DNA from: a virus
IMG/VR virus record: IMGVR_UViG_3300047356_000168
Span: 1 to 33,860 of that record
Length of the DNA: 33,860 bases
Strand: one strand, 5' to 3'
Shown here: piece by piece, positions 13,782 to 20,518 of the stretch
Layout: the number at the start of each line of letters is the position of its first letter
How positions within the stretch are numbered: position 1 is the stretch's first letter
The notes under the pieces: model-generated
Told to the model about the DNA's origin: nothing
The model's input: the letters and a program-made list of their open reading frames with translations, nothing else
Databases searched by the model: none
Program-made: the position numbers and the translations under genes

Positions 13782-14068
13782 TATTCCTCTGTATTATAAT
13801 GTTTACTTAATAATCTAATAACTTCTATTAATGTCTCTGATACTTGATAGTTATTGCCAGAACTCAACTTAACTAGCAACTTAATATCGCACCTAACTTT
13901 ATTCTTCTTATCTAAATAAGGTAGCGAATTCAACTCTTCAAGGAAGACACCCTTTTTGTCGTGGCGTGCTATAGACTCGATAACCTGAGAGTCCTTCATC
14001 GGATTACCAAGTGTTTTTAATCCCGATATATTATATGTAAAACTTACTGTATCTAAATTACTCTTCAT
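13781..14068 (-). CDS. Hypothetical protein (95 aa)
   Basis: MKSNLDTVSFTYNISGLKTL start at 14068. Contains SIARHDKKGVFLEELNSLPY and VRCDIKLLVKLSSGNNYQVS, a mix of strands and helices; soluble. Overlaps both neighbours by single bases. No family recognised. Confidence 0.6.
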   Translation of the reverse strand: MKSNLDTVSFTYNISGLKTLGNPMKDSQVIESIARHDKKGVFLEELNSLPYLDKKNKVRCDIKLLVKLSSGNNYQVSETLIEVIRLLSKHYNTEE

Positions 14069-14259
14069 TACTTTATGTATTTAATTGTGTAACTAATAAA
14101 CTTCTCTATCCAATTAAGGGCTATCCTTAATGGTGTCTCTACTCCGTGATATACAGTAAGGAGTAGGGTCTCTAAGCAAAAGAACACAACGAGTGTTATG
14201 ATTGCTATAGATGCTCTTACAAGATTAAGGGGGTATCGTATAATTCTCTTTATAGTCAT
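14068..14259 (-). CDS. Small membrane protein (63 aa)
   Basis: Start at MTIKRIIRYPL (14259), chosen because the promoter element TATATTTG at 14285-14278 would fall inside any longer frame. Basic N-terminus, then a strong membrane segment (about 17-37, IAIITLVVFFCLETLLLT) and an amphipathic C-terminus. Inner-membrane location is likely. Function unknown. Confidence 0.6.
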   Translation of the reverse strand: MTIKRIIRYPLNLVRASIAIITLVVFFCLETLLLTVYHGVETPLRIALNWIEKFISYTIKYIK

Positions 14260-14277
14260 CTGTACTTGATTTGAGTA

Positions 14278-14309
14278 CAAATATATAAAAGAATTATCTA
14301 ATAAACAAA
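14278..14309 (-). promoter_or_regulatory. Bacteroidetes-type promoter
   Basis: On the minus strand TTTG (plus 14306-14309) is followed by 20 bases and TATATTTG (plus 14285-14278), a strong match to the -33/-7 consensus. It would start transcripts near 14272, just ahead of the 63-aa membrane protein gene, as an internal promoter of the middle unit. Confidence 0.7.
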
Positions 14310-14317
14310 ATTGTTAA

Positions 14318-14473
14318 TTACTTTTTTGGATTAAACTGGTCTTTCCAGATTGTTTGGCATACGGCATAACGCTGGTCTCTATCTGGGTTTTCTTCTCCCA
14401 TCTTAGCATTACCCATACATCTTTGAATGAAGTCTTTGTTTTTCTCGTATTTCTTTGGTCGTAGTAGTGGCAT
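14318..14473 (-). CDS. Small conserved phage protein (51 aa)
   Basis: MPLLRPKKYEKNKDFIQRCM start at 14473, TAA 14320-14318. Pattern KPKK...DFIQRCMG...P..DQRYAVCQ.IW matches a small protein common in phages of many hosts, with two conserved Cys (19 and about 39). Function unknown, often near structural genes. Lies alone between the PD-(D/E)XK gene and the internal promoter. Confidence 0.7.
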   Translation of the reverse strand: MPLLRPKKYEKNKDFIQRCMGNAKMGEENPDRDQRYAVCQTIWKDQFNPKK

Positions 14474-14494
14474 ATTGAAATAACAATATAATTG

Positions 14495-14917
14495 TCAGTT
14501 GTTTCTCATTATCAGTGACGCATCACATTCATTTAGTAGGTAAACATATTTCTTTACTTTAGCGTCACTCCATAATGTTGTCTTTGGACAGGGTATAACT
14601 TTTTTGTTTAGTTTAGTGAAGTTGTTTAAGTGAAATATATAACTACCTTTTGGGTCACTAACGTAATATAACTTAACAATGTCGGTATCTAAATTCATAA
14701 GAGCTTTATATTTATACTCTTCTAGCATCTTACTATAGTAATATGAATCCCTGAACTTCATCTCTATAATACACTTGTTACCTTTAGGTGTATATCCTTT
14801 TGCATCCCAGTGAGACATACCTTCTCCAGTCCACTGTAAATTCCATCCATAGGTATTCAATGTGGATACTGCGGACTTCTCAAGAGAATGTATATCTCTA
14901 ATCGTATTGCTTTGCAT
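14495..14917 (-). CDS. Putative PD-(D/E)XK nuclease
   Basis: 140 aa. HWDAKGYTPKGNKCIIEMKF (about 36-55) has the Asp ... Glu-x-Lys arrangement of PD-(D/E)XK enzymes (Asp38, Glu52, Lys54), followed by a helix (SYYYSKMLEEYKYKAL). Possible Holliday-junction resolvase or repair/host DNA-degrading nuclease. The start overlaps the 139-aa gene by 20 bases. Assignment is from the motif only. Confidence 0.6.
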   Translation of the reverse strand: MQSNTIRDIHSLEKSAVSTLNTYGWNLQWTGEGMSHWDAKGYTPKGNKCIIEMKFRDSYYYSKMLEEYKYKALMNLDTDIVKLYYVSDPKGSYIFHLNNFTKLNKKVIPCPKTTLWSDAKVKKYVYLLNECDASLIMRNN

Positions 14918-15317
14918 ACTCTTTATATATTTTATATAACTTATCGTGAATACTATTTATAAAACAAGGTGTACATCTTGTTGGCTTTGCCTTCTGGTGT
15001 AACACTCTGTTATATGTAGCAATCAATCTCTTTTGCTGGTCTGCCGTAATCTCAGGAGGTGTAGTGGTAAAATACCAGTGTAGAAACTCAAACTCCTCTT
15101 CATTTAAGCACTCTGGGTTTGCGTAAGGAAACATCTTATTTAGTATGTCCTTACGATTTTCGCACCCACAATCCTCTCCTAGAGCCCACTTAGCGATTTT
15201 ATCTACGCCAGTAGCTTTGAACACCTTCTCTACAGTGTCACCTAATCCTTTACTACTTTTTGTTTTTGTACTCTTTGTAGTCTTCTTCGAGCTTTTGCCT
15301 GATTTGCGCTTTTGCAT
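14898..15317 (-). CDS. Conserved Bacteroidetes-phage protein, unknown function (139 aa)
   Basis: The N-terminal 23 residues are a Lys/Ser/Thr-rich basic tail (RKSGKSSKKTTKSTKTK). Then comes GLGDTVEKVFKATGVDKIAK and GEDCGCENRKDILNKMFPYA, a pattern I recall from a widespread small family in Bacteroidetes phages. Another CTPCF pair lies near residue 115, so metal binding is possible. Overlaps the sigma-like gene by 65 bases in a different frame. Confidence 0.65.
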   Translation of the reverse strand: MQKRKSGKSSKKTTKSTKTKSSKGLGDTVEKVFKATGVDKIAKWALGEDCGCENRKDILNKMFPYANPECLNEEEFEFLHWYFTTTPPEITADQQKRLIATYNRVLHQKAKPTRCTPCFINSIHDKLYKIYKEYAKQYD

Positions 15318-15804
15318 TTGATAGTGTATTAAAAATTGAACTTAATGTTATGTTTGTTTCGCTTGATATATCTCTCATCGACATATCGGTTCTGTAATAT
15401 AGTTCGAACATCTTTCGGTCATACCAATACCAACTGTCCATTATTGAATCTACATTATTAAATATTTTCTCAAGATACTCTTTTCTGTCCTCTTCACCAA
15501 AATCCTCCTCACAATAGTAAAACTTCTCTAGTGATGGAATATGGTCGTCTATATTGACAGTCCTGTTATTCTTATTTAACTTAGCGTAATAAAGATTCCT
15601 CAGTGTCACATATATATAGAAAGTGTTTACCTCAGTCTCATTATACATAATCTTACTAGGGTCTTTAACATAATCGAATATCCTAACAAACATCTCCTGA
15701 ACCAACTCTTTCGAGTTCTCATCGGACAACTTAAAGGACTTCGCCATATTCAACCAGTCATAGTATTTTTCAGCTAATTTATCTAATAGCTCATTCTTCG
15801 TCAT
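15253..15804 (-). CDS. RNA polymerase sigma-70-like factor
   Basis: 183 aa. Region-2-like part (about 28-75: DENSKELVQEMFVRIFDYVK, then FYIYVTLRNLYYAKLNKNNR) and a region-4-like helix-turn-helix (about 135-172: FELYYRTDMSMRDISSETNI, then IFNTLSNAKAQIRQKLEE). This layout is that of small sigma factors found in Bacteroidetes phages. It could redirect host RNA polymerase to middle or late promoters, possibly those in the TACAnTGTA arrays. Overlaps the VRR-NUC gene by 14 bases. Confidence 0.75.
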   Translation of the reverse strand: MTKNELLDKLAEKYYDWLNMAKSFKLSDENSKELVQEMFVRIFDYVKDPSKIMYNETEVNTFYIYVTLRNLYYAKLNKNNRTVNIDDHIPSLEKFYYCEEDFGEEDRKEYLEKIFNNVDSIMDSWYWYDRKMFELYYRTDMSMRDISSETNITLSSIFNTLSNAKAQIRQKLEEDYKEYKNKK

Positions 15805-16081
15805 AATCTAAAAGTAACAGTATTTGTTCCAATGAGTTGCACACTGCATAATTTCCACCCCACTTGAGTGAGAAATCTAACTCATCTTTCGTTAATCTCT
15901 GTTGACTCTTAGATTTGTTCCCATCTTTAAGCTCTATAAGGTAATTAGAATTCATATAACCAACTATAATATCAGGCGCACCTTTACCAAGTTGGTGTGT
16001 ATGTAAAACCGATATACCTCGCTTTCTCAATTCTTGTACTATTTCTTTTTGATTTGCATCTACTCTAGCTTTCTTTCGCAT
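15791..16081 (-). CDS. VRR-NUC domain nuclease
   Basis: 96 aa, a complete stand-alone VRR-NUC: EIVQELRKRGISVLHTHQLG, KGAPDIIVGYMNSNYLIELKDG with catalytic Asp (about 36), Glu-x-Lys (about 50-52), and KSQQRLTKDELDF. Members cleave branched or nicked DNA, and phage versions usually stand beside the primase-helicase, as here (22-base overlap). Probable role in resolving replication or recombination intermediates. Confidence 0.9.
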   Translation of the reverse strand: MRKKARVDANQKEIVQELRKRGISVLHTHQLGKGAPDIIVGYMNSNYLIELKDGNKSKSQQRLTKDELDFSLKWGGNYAVCNSLEQILLLLDYDEE

Positions 16082-17808
16082 CTTTTAGCATCAATATCGT
16101 TAAAGGGTGTGTACCCATTAAAGTAATATCTCTGCTCCTTCACGTTGAAGTTTATTGCTGTAACATCCTGTGGAACTCCAACTAGCTTTTGTTTCTTAAT
16201 CTTTTGTGTACCAAAGATAACACTTGTATCTGAGAAATCCAAAGCCCTATTTGGTCTCCATACATAAGCTACATTATCAGCCTTATCTGCAAACGTACCT
16301 CCACCTTTAATCTTATTAACATCTGGCTTATAATATCTACCATCCTCAGTCTTTTGTGGTGTAACTTGATGCGCCACTAAATTCACACTAATGTCGTTGT
16401 CTATTGCAAACCTCTTTAGTTCAGACATAAACCTACTGATGTATAAGTCTTCTCTCTCACCAGAAAACATCTTATGCTGAACTGTATTGTAGGGGTCAAT
16501 GATTAGCGACCTAATTCCCTTTTGACGAACTAAGAACTTAGCACGCTCAAAGATATTGTCAAGTGTAAAGTATTTCTTAGGATATATAACAAAGAAGTGT
16601 TTCTTCACAAACTCAATACCCTCTTTGTACTCCTCTTCAGTCATCTGGTGTGAGTAGTATGGGTCAGCACTTTTACCTATGTACATCTCTATAATATCGT
16701 TAAAGAAGTCTCGCATAGGCATATTCTCTGGCGTAAAAACAGCAAACTTCCAGCCATCGTGAAACGCCTTAATAGTCGCCAGTTGATTAAGAAACAAGCT
16801 CTTTCCTTCATTCTGATATCCTGTCCAGATAGTAATCTCTTGCTTTCTCCAAGTCCACGCCTCATCTACAGAAGGAATGTAAGTAGTTGTGCCTCTTTCT
16901 TGACCATTATTAAAACCGTCTAGCATAGAATCCATAACATCCGTTACTTCAAACACACCCTCTAGTTTAGGGTCGTGAGCCGTTTTAAGACGCTTTCTGA
17001 GACTATCTATCCCTTCCTGTAGTAAGACTTCGTTAGCGTCCTTAAACGGTCTTAAATCAACTAATTTACATTTAGATGCGCCAAATCGTCTAAGCAATTC
17101 TCTTTCCAATAGGCGACCATTATCATCATTGTCAGTAGCTATGTAAATCTTTTTAGCTTGGTCAAACACCTCATAACAGTTAGAAATGCACTCTAACTTC
17201 TTATCAATGTTCTTGTCATCTTTGTTAGGCGCACCCATATTCACAGAAGTGTGAAAGTCAATACCTGCAACTTCCCACGATAGTGAATCTAATTCGCCCT
17301 CACATATAACGATTGACTCTGATTCTTTAACTCTGTCGTAGTTATAAATCATCGGTTTAGCATCTTTCGCCTGAGTAAAGGTCTTTCCGTTAATACCTCT
17401 AGTCTTGTAATTTATAAGGTTGTTATCTTTAAGATACGCAAATGCTACACTCTTGTTATCCTTTGTAGATACAATTTTATTCTTCTTAATCACCTCATCA
17501 GTGATACCTCTGTCATTCAAGAATTGACGACCTTCTTTCTTTAGGCTCGCCAGATAATTCTTGCTAGGAGATTTATAAACTTTCTTAGGTTGTTCCATTG
17601 TTACATAATTTTCTCTGTCATTTACTTTACCGCTAAAGCCACACTTGTGGCAGTTATATAATCCTTTCGCCAAATTAATAGAAAGACAAGTGTCCTTCCA
17701 ATTCTCTTTACCTAATCTGGCGCATTGAGGACATTTTACTTTCTGCTCTACTCTATTTCCCTTCGGTTGAATACCTAATTCGGAAAATTTTATGTCAATC
17801 GTTTGCAT
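16060..17808 (-). CDS. TOPRIM primase-DnaB-type helicase fusion (T7 gp4-like)
   Basis: 582 aa. N-terminal zinc ribbon with Cys26, Cys29, Cys53, Cys56. TOPRIM domain with VICEGELDS (Glu170) and IYIATDNDDNGR (Asp226, Asp228). C-terminal RecA-type helicase with Walker A GYQNEGKS (330-337), an unusual form lacking the second canonical Gly, and SLIIDPYN as Walker B. Provides priming and unwinding at the fork; no phage DNA polymerase gene was found, so it likely works with the host replisome. Lies directly below the second TACAnTGTA array. Confidence 0.9.
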   Translation of the reverse strand: MQTIDIKFSELGIQPKGNRVEQKVKCPQCARLGKENWKDTCLSINLAKGLYNCHKCGFSGKVNDRENYVTMEQPKKVYKSPSKNYLASLKKEGRQFLNDRGITDEVIKKNKIVSTKDNKSVAFAYLKDNNLINYKTRGINGKTFTQAKDAKPMIYNYDRVKESESIVICEGELDSLSWEVAGIDFHTSVNMGAPNKDDKNIDKKLECISNCYEVFDQAKKIYIATDNDDNGRLLERELLRRFGASKCKLVDLRPFKDANEVLLQEGIDSLRKRLKTAHDPKLEGVFEVTDVMDSMLDGFNNGQERGTTTYIPSVDEAWTWRKQEITIWTGYQNEGKSLFLNQLATIKAFHDGWKFAVFTPENMPMRDFFNDIIEMYIGKSADPYYSHQMTEEEYKEGIEFVKKHFFVIYPKKYFTLDNIFERAKFLVRQKGIRSLIIDPYNTVQHKMFSGEREDLYISRFMSELKRFAIDNDISVNLVAHQVTPQKTEDGRYYKPDVNKIKGGGTFADKADNVAYVWRPNRALDFSDTSVIFGTQKIKKQKLVGVPQDVTAINFNVKEQRYYFNGYTPFNDIDAKRCERKLE

Positions 17809-17844
17809 ATTTGATTTTTATTTTGTTTTTTATAAGTATTATAA

Positions 17845-17938
17845 TACAATGTATAGTATATAGTACATTGTATAGTATTTTATTTACTTACTATACATTG
17901 TACTCTATAATACAATGTATTAAGTACTATACACTGTA
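17845..17938. promoter_or_regulatory. Second TACAnTGTA palindrome array, upstream of primase-helicase
   Basis: Perfect copies at 17845-17853, 17864-17872, 17894-17902, 17911-17919 and 17930-17938, with spacings 19, 30, 17 and 19 bp. The last copy lies inside the 3' end of the winged-helix gene. Copies and spacings parallel the array at 5198-5307. Regulatory operators for the replication genes, or origin iterons, are the main possibilities. Confidence 0.65.
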
Positions 17939-18219
17939 TCACAGAGAGAACGGTATTTCGGATTTATATAAATCTTACGTTCTTTACCATCGTTCCCTAC
18001 ACTCTTAGTAACCCTTGTCACAAACTCTTTCTCCTCAAGTCTTGTAAGGATTCTATAGAAAGTCCTGTCTTTGATGTCAAGACTCTCGCATATATGTTTA
18101 CTAGTGGCGTAACAGTACCCTGTCTTATTCGCCAATGAGCAAACGTAACTAAATACAGCATTTTCCTGTAGATTCAAATCTAAGTCGCTCATAATTAATT
18201 TTATAAATTTAGGTCTCAT
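17920..18219 (-). CDS. Winged-helix replication initiator or regulator
   Basis: 99 aa. Residues 15-75 form a helix-turn-helix (LNLQENAVFSYVCSLANKTG, then SLDIKDRTFYRILTRLEEKE and a wing VTRVTKSVG), like the N-terminal domain of Rep/DnaD-type initiators (HTH_36-like). It is a good candidate to bind the palindromes at its own 3' end (17845-17938) and at 5198-5307. ATG at 18219 lies four bases after the T-run of a terminator, so its own expression may depend on readthrough. Confidence 0.75.
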   Translation of the reverse strand: MRPKFIKLIMSDLDLNLQENAVFSYVCSLANKTGYCYATSKHICESLDIKDRTFYRILTRLEEKEFVTRVTKSVGNDGKERKIYINPKYRSLCDTVYST

Positions 18220-18222
18220 AAT

Positions 18223-18246
18223 AAAAAAGGGGAGGCGAACCCCCCC
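18223..18246 (-). terminator. Intrinsic terminator with UUCG loop
   Basis: On the minus strand GGGGGGG, loop TTCG, CCTCCCC, then six T. Arms at plus 18240-18246 and 18229-18235. It lies between the SSB-like gene (ends 18255) and the winged-helix gene (starts 18219), so it limits transcription into the replication genes. Confidence 0.9.
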
Positions 18247-18254
18247 TGATTAGT

Positions 18255-18521
18255 TTAGAAAGGGAGGTCACTATTCTCCTCCACAGCTTGTTTAACTGGA
18301 GCACTTGCCTCGCCTTTAGGCTTCCAAGTGTTTACCTTTACGTTATGCGTTTTACCATACATCGGCTCTTTCTTAGGCTCGATTGTAAGGCGAACATATC
18401 GCTCTCCGTTATACTCATACCAATGGTCTCTTAGTTTGCTCTCTGAGATGCTAAAGTTGATTCCACTGAAATTGTCTGGCTTTGTACCAGTTCCTACATA
18501 AATTGCTTGTTGATTATCCAT
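18255..18521 (-). CDS. Single-stranded DNA-binding protein-like
   Basis: 88 aa, with beta-strand-rich body (YVRLTIEPKKEPMYGKTHNV) and a final acidic tail EENSDLPF like the C-terminal tip of bacterial SSB that recruits partner enzymes. Much shorter than a typical OB-fold SSB, so it may be a reduced SSB. Lies nine bases after the ERF gene. Role in protecting ssDNA during replication and annealing is inferred from tail and context. Confidence 0.65.
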   Translation of the reverse strand: MDNQQAIYVGTGTKPDNFSGINFSISESKLRDHWYEYNGERYVRLTIEPKKEPMYGKTHNVKVNTWKPKGEASAPVKQAVEENSDLPF

Positions 18522-18530
18522 ATTTAAAAA

Positions 18531-19082
18531 TTAAGCGGTTAATAATTGTTCTACTTTCTTACTTACTTTGTACTTCTTTCTAATGTCTTGAATCGACACT
18601 TTACCTGTACCCAATGCAGCTTTTGCGTTGTCAAACTTAACTCCACTGTCAGGCAACCAGCTTAAATCATCGCTAGACGTATTTATAGCCGTTTTACCGT
18701 GCGTATTAGTTGCATCTGAGTCTTTGGTATCGTCAATCAAAAATAAGCCGTTTAAGGCGTATTTGCGTGCATAAGATGAACTTGACCCAAATGATTGAGC
18801 TATGTCCATACCCTTCTTGTTAGTGTCAATACCAGCTTGAGCATTAACCATAACAGTTTCGCTGCCATCCGTTAGTTTAGCCGTAGCTGAAACGAATAGT
18901 GCGCCTTGATTCTCTATAAAGTCAGAGATTGTTAGAGCTAACTTGTGCTCTACTAATAGAGGTTTTACTGCCTCTAAGATGTCCTCACAGCTTCGATAGT
19001 TGTACTTACCGAAGTTGTTCTTTTGATTCTTTGGTGCTTTCAGTCTCCCCTGAATGTCCACCAACTTCTCATAAATAGTCAT
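18531..19082 (-). CDS. erf: ERF-family single-strand annealing protein
   Basis: 183 aa from MTIYEKLVDIQ (19082); the longer frame is rejected because a promoter lies right before this ATG. ERF signature: KNNFGKYNYRSCEDILEAVK (about 22-41), KPLLVEHKLALTISD, and the GSSSSYARKYALNGLFLIDD segment (about 102-121). Promotes annealing of complementary single strands; partner of the RecB-like exonuclease and the SSB-like protein. Confidence 0.9.
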   Translation of the reverse strand: MTIYEKLVDIQGRLKAPKNQKNNFGKYNYRSCEDILEAVKPLLVEHKLALTISDFIENQGALFVSATAKLTDGSETVMVNAQAGIDTNKKGMDIAQSFGSSSSYARKYALNGLFLIDDTKDSDATNTHGKTAINTSSDDLSWLPDSGVKFDNAKAALGTGKVSIQDIRKKYKVSKKVEQLLTA

Positions 19083-19086
19083 AGGG

Positions 19087-19118
19087 CAAATGTACAAATC
19101 CCAACTGACACCACCAAA
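19087..19118 (-). promoter_or_regulatory. Bacteroidetes-type promoter for the recombination genes
   Basis: On the minus strand TTTG (plus 19115-19118), 20 bases, TACATTTG (plus 19094-19087). Four bases separate it from the ERF ATG, so the message is likely leaderless. It overlaps the 3' end of the upstream nuclease gene's downstream spacer. Confidence 0.75.
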
Positions 19119-19121
19119 TAA

Positions 19122-19499
19122 TTATTGGATTAAATCGAAATTATTGAAGTTGTCTTTGTATTTATTGGTAAGTGAGAACCTCATAGCTTTCTGACCCTCA
19201 TTCTCGATTATAAAGAATCCATCGTATTCATCAAACCAAACAGCAAAGTAATCGCACAAGTGAGCTGGATAACCTCCGCCATCCCTATGAAGCGTTACTC
19301 TTGTATTATTATGCTCAGGGTCTTTTTGTCTATCGGCACTCACATATTTTATCTGTACCTTAAACATAACTCCATCCTTCTCTAATACACAGTCGTATGT
19401 AGAGGAGTCAAGTAGTGGCATACAAACATTAAAGCCGTTCTCCATAGCTCTAGTGGCGAACTTATATTCAGCGAAACAACCCTTCTGGTTTCTATCCAT
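19122..19499 (-). CDS. PD-(D/E)XK endonuclease-like protein
   Basis: 125 aa from MDRNQKGCFAEYKFATRAME (ATG 19499-19497). Early Glu (about 10), then STYDCVLEKDGVMFKVQIKYV (about 33-53) with Asp and Gln-x-Lys, the core of group I-intron-endonuclease/PDDEXK_5-type folds. It follows a strong terminator and is the first gene of the early unit, so it may act early in host DNA attack or in recombination. Assignment by motif pattern. Confidence 0.65.
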   Translation of the reverse strand: MDRNQKGCFAEYKFATRAMENGFNVCMPLLDSSTYDCVLEKDGVMFKVQIKYVSADRQKDPEHNNTRVTLHRDGGGYPAHLCDYFAVWFDEYDGFFIIENEGQKAMRFSLTNKYKDNFNNFDLIQ

Positions 19500-19512
19500 A
19501 AAACTAATATAC

Positions 19513-19545
19513 AAAAAAAAAGTGACAACCTTACAGGGCTGCCAC
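19513..19545 (-). terminator. Strong intrinsic terminator at end of late operon
   Basis: On the minus strand GTGGCAGCC, loop CTGTAA, GGTTGTCAC, then nine T. Nine-pair stem with two G-U wobbles (arms at plus 19537-19545 and 19522-19530). It lies after the lysis cassette and just ahead of the early nuclease gene, so it separates late from early transcription. Confidence 0.9.
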
Positions 19546-19654
19546 TCTTAATGAACAAAAAAATCAAATATAAAGGACTAAACAGAGAAAAACTTTATAT
19601 GCTACAAATATACCCTATTGAATTCACAAAGGGGTATTGAATTCACAGAAGTTA
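19546..19654. other. Short intergenic region with paired dispersed motif
   Basis: No gene. Two CAAATATA elements (TATATTTG on the minus strand) at 19565-19572 and 19605-19612 could be promoter -7 boxes. CCCTATTGAATTCACA (19613-19628) and GGGGTATTGAATTCACAG (19631-19648) form a pair directly upstream of the second box. Confidence 0.55.
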
Positions 19655-19780
19655 TTAACGACCTTGACCACGATTCTTCTTCTTGTAACCCTTCTGACCT
19701 ACAGAAGCGTTCTTAGAGTGTACGTTTGGTCGCTTTGATTTGCTCTTTGACTTGTATGTACTAACTATCTTTCTTGCCAT
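19655..19780 (-). CDS. Small basic phage protein (41 aa)
   Basis: MARKIVSTYKSKSKSKRPNV start at 19780, ending GYKKKNRGQGR. Extremely basic, predicted disordered. The STYKSKSK...RPxVHSKNAS...GQGR layout recurs in Bacteroidetes phages next to lysis genes. It overlaps the holin gene by 20 bases in another frame. Nucleic-acid binding or packaging of DNA is possible; no proof. Confidence 0.7.
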   Translation of the reverse strand: MARKIVSTYKSKSKSKRPNVHSKNASVGQKGYKKKNRGQGR

Positions 19781-20162
19781 TTTTATTGTTTTTTTCCCAA
19801 GTTCTTCCAACAAAATACGCACCGTAAACCGTAATGAGGAGCGTTTGAAATATAGGGATATATTCCTTTTGTATCGTAAACTGTCCAATGTTGCCATCGG
19901 TAAATGCCAATACGGTAAACATTGACGTAAGAAACACCATAACAATCGGTCTGATGTTTTTCGATAGAAAGCTATCACTCTGCATATCGAGCTTCCAGCG
20001 TTCTGTAACTTGTGTTTGAGCATCATTATCTGCTTTTTCAAGTAACTCTTGTATGTTTTGCTTAGCTTGTAGGCGTTCCTCATCAGTAGTAGTGACCTTG
20101 TCTATAACGTCACCTATATCTTTCACAAGACCTCCTGTAATAAGTTGTAGTATCTTTTTCAT
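19761..20162 (-). CDS. Holin (3TM-type family)
   Basis: 133 aa. An N-terminal amphipathic part (MKKILQLITGGLVKDIGDVI) and a helical charged middle are followed by two clear membrane segments: about 74-94 (IRPIVMVFLTSMFTVLAFT) and about 104-123 (IFQTLLITVYGAYFVGRTW). The C-terminus is basic. This matches GTA/3TM-type holins that permeabilise the inner membrane. It sits immediately after the M15 endolysin gene (one-base overlap). Confidence 0.75.
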   Translation of the reverse strand: MKKILQLITGGLVKDIGDVIDKVTTTDEERLQAKQNIQELLEKADNDAQTQVTERWKLDMQSDSFLSKNIRPIVMVFLTSMFTVLAFTDGNIGQFTIQKEYIPIFQTLLITVYGAYFVGRTWEKNNKNGKKDS

Positions 20163-20518
20163 TAGTATGTCCAGATTACTTGACCGTCCTTATCTTCATC
20201 ATCAATATCAATATGAATAAAGTTGTTTGCTATGCCAATACGAGTAATCCCATACTCTATAAATAGGCGCACCAAATGAAATCTATCCCTTGAGTTAGTA
20301 CACGCCACATCACAAGCTAAACCCTTTAGGTGGCTTGAATTAAGTTTCCCACCAACCTTAGCATTGTGGGATTCCGTTCTGTACCCAGATGTAATGTGAA
20401 TGGGTCTTCCGTAGTGCTCACGAACTTCTTCGAGTATCTCAAGAAGCTCTTTGTCCATTAATTGACCGCTTCCTTGTATATCAGGACTATCGAATTCAAA
20501 GTAGTTAAAGTATTTCAT
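20162..20518 (-). CDS. Peptidase M15 endolysin (D-Ala-D-Ala carboxypeptidase type)
   Basis: 118 aa, single catalytic domain. HITSGYRTESHNAKVGG (about 42-58), then SSHLKGLACDVAC (about 61-73) with the zinc ligands His63 and Asp70 of the SxHxxGxAxD motif, and FIHIDID (about 102-108) with the third His. Cleaves peptidoglycan cross-bridges. No signal peptide, so release needs the neighbouring holin. Confidence 0.9.
   Translation of the reverse strand: MKYFNYFEFDSPDIQGSGQLMDKELLEILEEVREHYGRPIHITSGYRTESHNAKVGGKLNSSHLKGLACDVACTNSRDRFHLVRLFIEYGITRIGIANNFIHIDIDDEDKDGQVIWTY

Noticed and set aside
17845-17938. CRISPR array
   Set aside because: Units are 9-bp palindromes with 8-21 bp AT-rich gaps that resemble each other; no long direct repeats or unique spacers, and no cas genes.
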